Shown in pieces: positions 6,352 to 6,873 of a DNA stretch of 6,873 nt. The notes beneath the pieces are model-generated. The model was not told where the DNA came from and made no database searches. It was given only the letters and a program-made list of their open reading frames with translations. Made by a program: the position numbers and the translations under genes. This stretch comes from Desulfobacteraceae bacterium (GTDB lineage: Bacteria; Desulfobacterota; Desulfobacteria; Desulfobacterales; Desulfosalsimonadaceae), in contig SLGU01000178.1 of NCBI GenBank assembly GCA_007136525.1, positions 1-6,873 on the forward strand, read 5' to 3'. Position 1 is the stretch's first letter; the number at the start of each line of letters is the position of its first letter.

Positions 6352-6873
6352 ATGGACAAGGAAGCGAATGATCATGATCATGACCATGACCATGAACACG
6401 CAAAAGAAAGCGATGAAAAAAGCATTGAAGAAACCAGGGAAGAACTTCAGCGCCTGTTTTCTGTCCTGAAAAACAAAGTCCATATTTTTCTGTTTACAAA
6501 AACCGGGCAGAATGACGTCTACAACAATCTTGCCGGAAAGGTGCTTCAATGGTTTTCCCGGATTACCGATAAAATCGTTGTCACCCCCTATCCCCTTTCC
6601 CACTCAATGGCGGAAAAATACAATATCAAGCACTCTCCCAGCCTTGTTTTTTCACCGGACACATATGCCATCAAGTGGCTCGGCGCGCCGACCGGAGAGG
6701 AAGGCCGGGCATTTATCGAGCTTGTTATTCTTCTGGGCACCGGCAAAAGCAGCCTTTCAGAAGACGCGGAAAAAATCCTGTCCAGAATTACGGACAAAAA
6801 ACATGTGCGGCTTTTCGTCAGCCCCACCTGCCCGTATTGCCCCCAGCAGGCATTCAATGCTTTCAGGGCCGCT
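6352..6873 (+). CDS. Tandem thioredoxin-fold redox protein with His/Asp-rich leader (PDO / AhpF-N-like), 3' end outside window
   Basis: The frame stays open to the window end, giving 174 residues of a longer protein. Residues 7-16 alternate Asp/Glu and His (five His), a likely metal-binding leader, followed by a charged, probably helical stretch to about residue 40. Residues 43-130 look like a thioredoxin-type fold: strand HIFLFTK, then TGQNDVY where a CXXC would be, and HSPSLVF with the cis-proline position at Pro96. This first fold has no cysteine. A second fold begins at VRLFVSPTC, with CPYC at Cys160-Cys163 and CPQQAFNAF following. A redox-inactive first fold and an active CXXC second fold are the arrangement of the AhpF N-terminal region and of some protein disulfide oxidoreductases. 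A thioredoxin-reductase-like FAD domain may follow outside the window. No signal peptide is seen, so it is probably cytoplasmic. The exact family cannot be fixed from this part. Confidence 0.8.
   Translation, partial: MDKEANDHDHDHDHEHAKESDEKSIEETREELQRLFSVLKNKVHIFLFTKTGQNDVYNNLAGKVLQWFSRITDKIVVTPYPLSHSMAEKYNIKHSPSLVFSPDTYAIKWLGAPTGEEGRAFIELVILLGTGKSSLSEDAEKILSRITDKKHVRLFVSPTCPYCPQQAFNAFRAA
6370..6393 (+). repeat. Tandem GA(T/C)CAT hexamer encoding Asp-His pairs
   Basis: Four consecutive hexamers, two GATCAT and two GACCAT, encode (Asp-His)4 at residues 7-14 of the thioredoxin-fold protein; a Glu-His pair follows. The synonymous T/C changes between units, with the peptide preserved, hint at selection on the protein, though four units are too few to be sure. 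Confidence 0.8.

Noticed and set aside
5993..6403. Minus-strand frame across the hexamer repeats, with runs of alternating Glu-Ile and Ser-Ile
   Set aside because: The dipeptide runs are only the translation of the ATCGAA repeat arms. The frame also covers the end of glpD and the start of the next gene on the other strand.

Overview
The window looks like a moderately GC-rich chromosome segment from an anaerobic, probably sulfate-reducing Desulfobacterota (deltaproteobacterial) bacterium. The main evidence is a cluster for the siroheme-dependent (Ahb) heme pathway: the end of an AhbC-type radical SAM enzyme, a complete HemB and a complete AhbD. Such clusters are typical of sulfate reducers and some archaea. 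No species can be named from the sequence alone.

Layout: all seven genes are on the + strand. Positions 1-2842 hold the heme block: ahbC (5' end outside the window), then hemB after a 2-base gap, then ahbD after a 65-base gap that contains a small hairpin. HemB makes porphobilinogen at the start of tetrapyrrole synthesis. AhbC and AhbD carry out the last two steps, from didecarboxysiroheme through Fe-coproporphyrin III to heme b. The siroheme decarboxylase genes (ahbA/ahbB) are not visible and may lie upstream.

Positions 2869-4508 hold two closely packed genes: a glyoxalase-II-like metallo-beta-lactamase-fold hydrolase and a cytoplasmic family 3 glycosidase of NagZ type, whose best start is 11 bases after the hydrolase stop. 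After a 68-base gap, 4577-6136 encodes a GlpD-type FAD glycerol-3-phosphate dehydrogenase. Spacing suggests read-through from the heme block, but no promoter was identified anywhere in the window.

Positions 6137-6351 are non-coding and hold the most unusual structure: two 30-base arms built of an ATCGAA hexamer, in inverted orientation around a 70-base loop, with an outer clamp starting and ending in TA. It looks like a palindromic interspersed element or a large RNA hairpin. After it, with its own strong Shine-Dalgarno, comes a gene cut by the window end (from 6352). It encodes a His/Asp-rich leader, a thioredoxin-like fold without a CXXC, and the start of a second fold with CPYC, as in protein disulfide oxidoreductases and the N-terminal part of AhpF.

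Most of the window is recognisable metabolism. The parts worth a second look are the hexamer inverted repeat, the His-rich leaders on AhbD and on the last protein, and the near-identical translation-start contexts of the glycosidase and glpD. No RNA gene, CRISPR array, transposase, attachment site or origin was seen.
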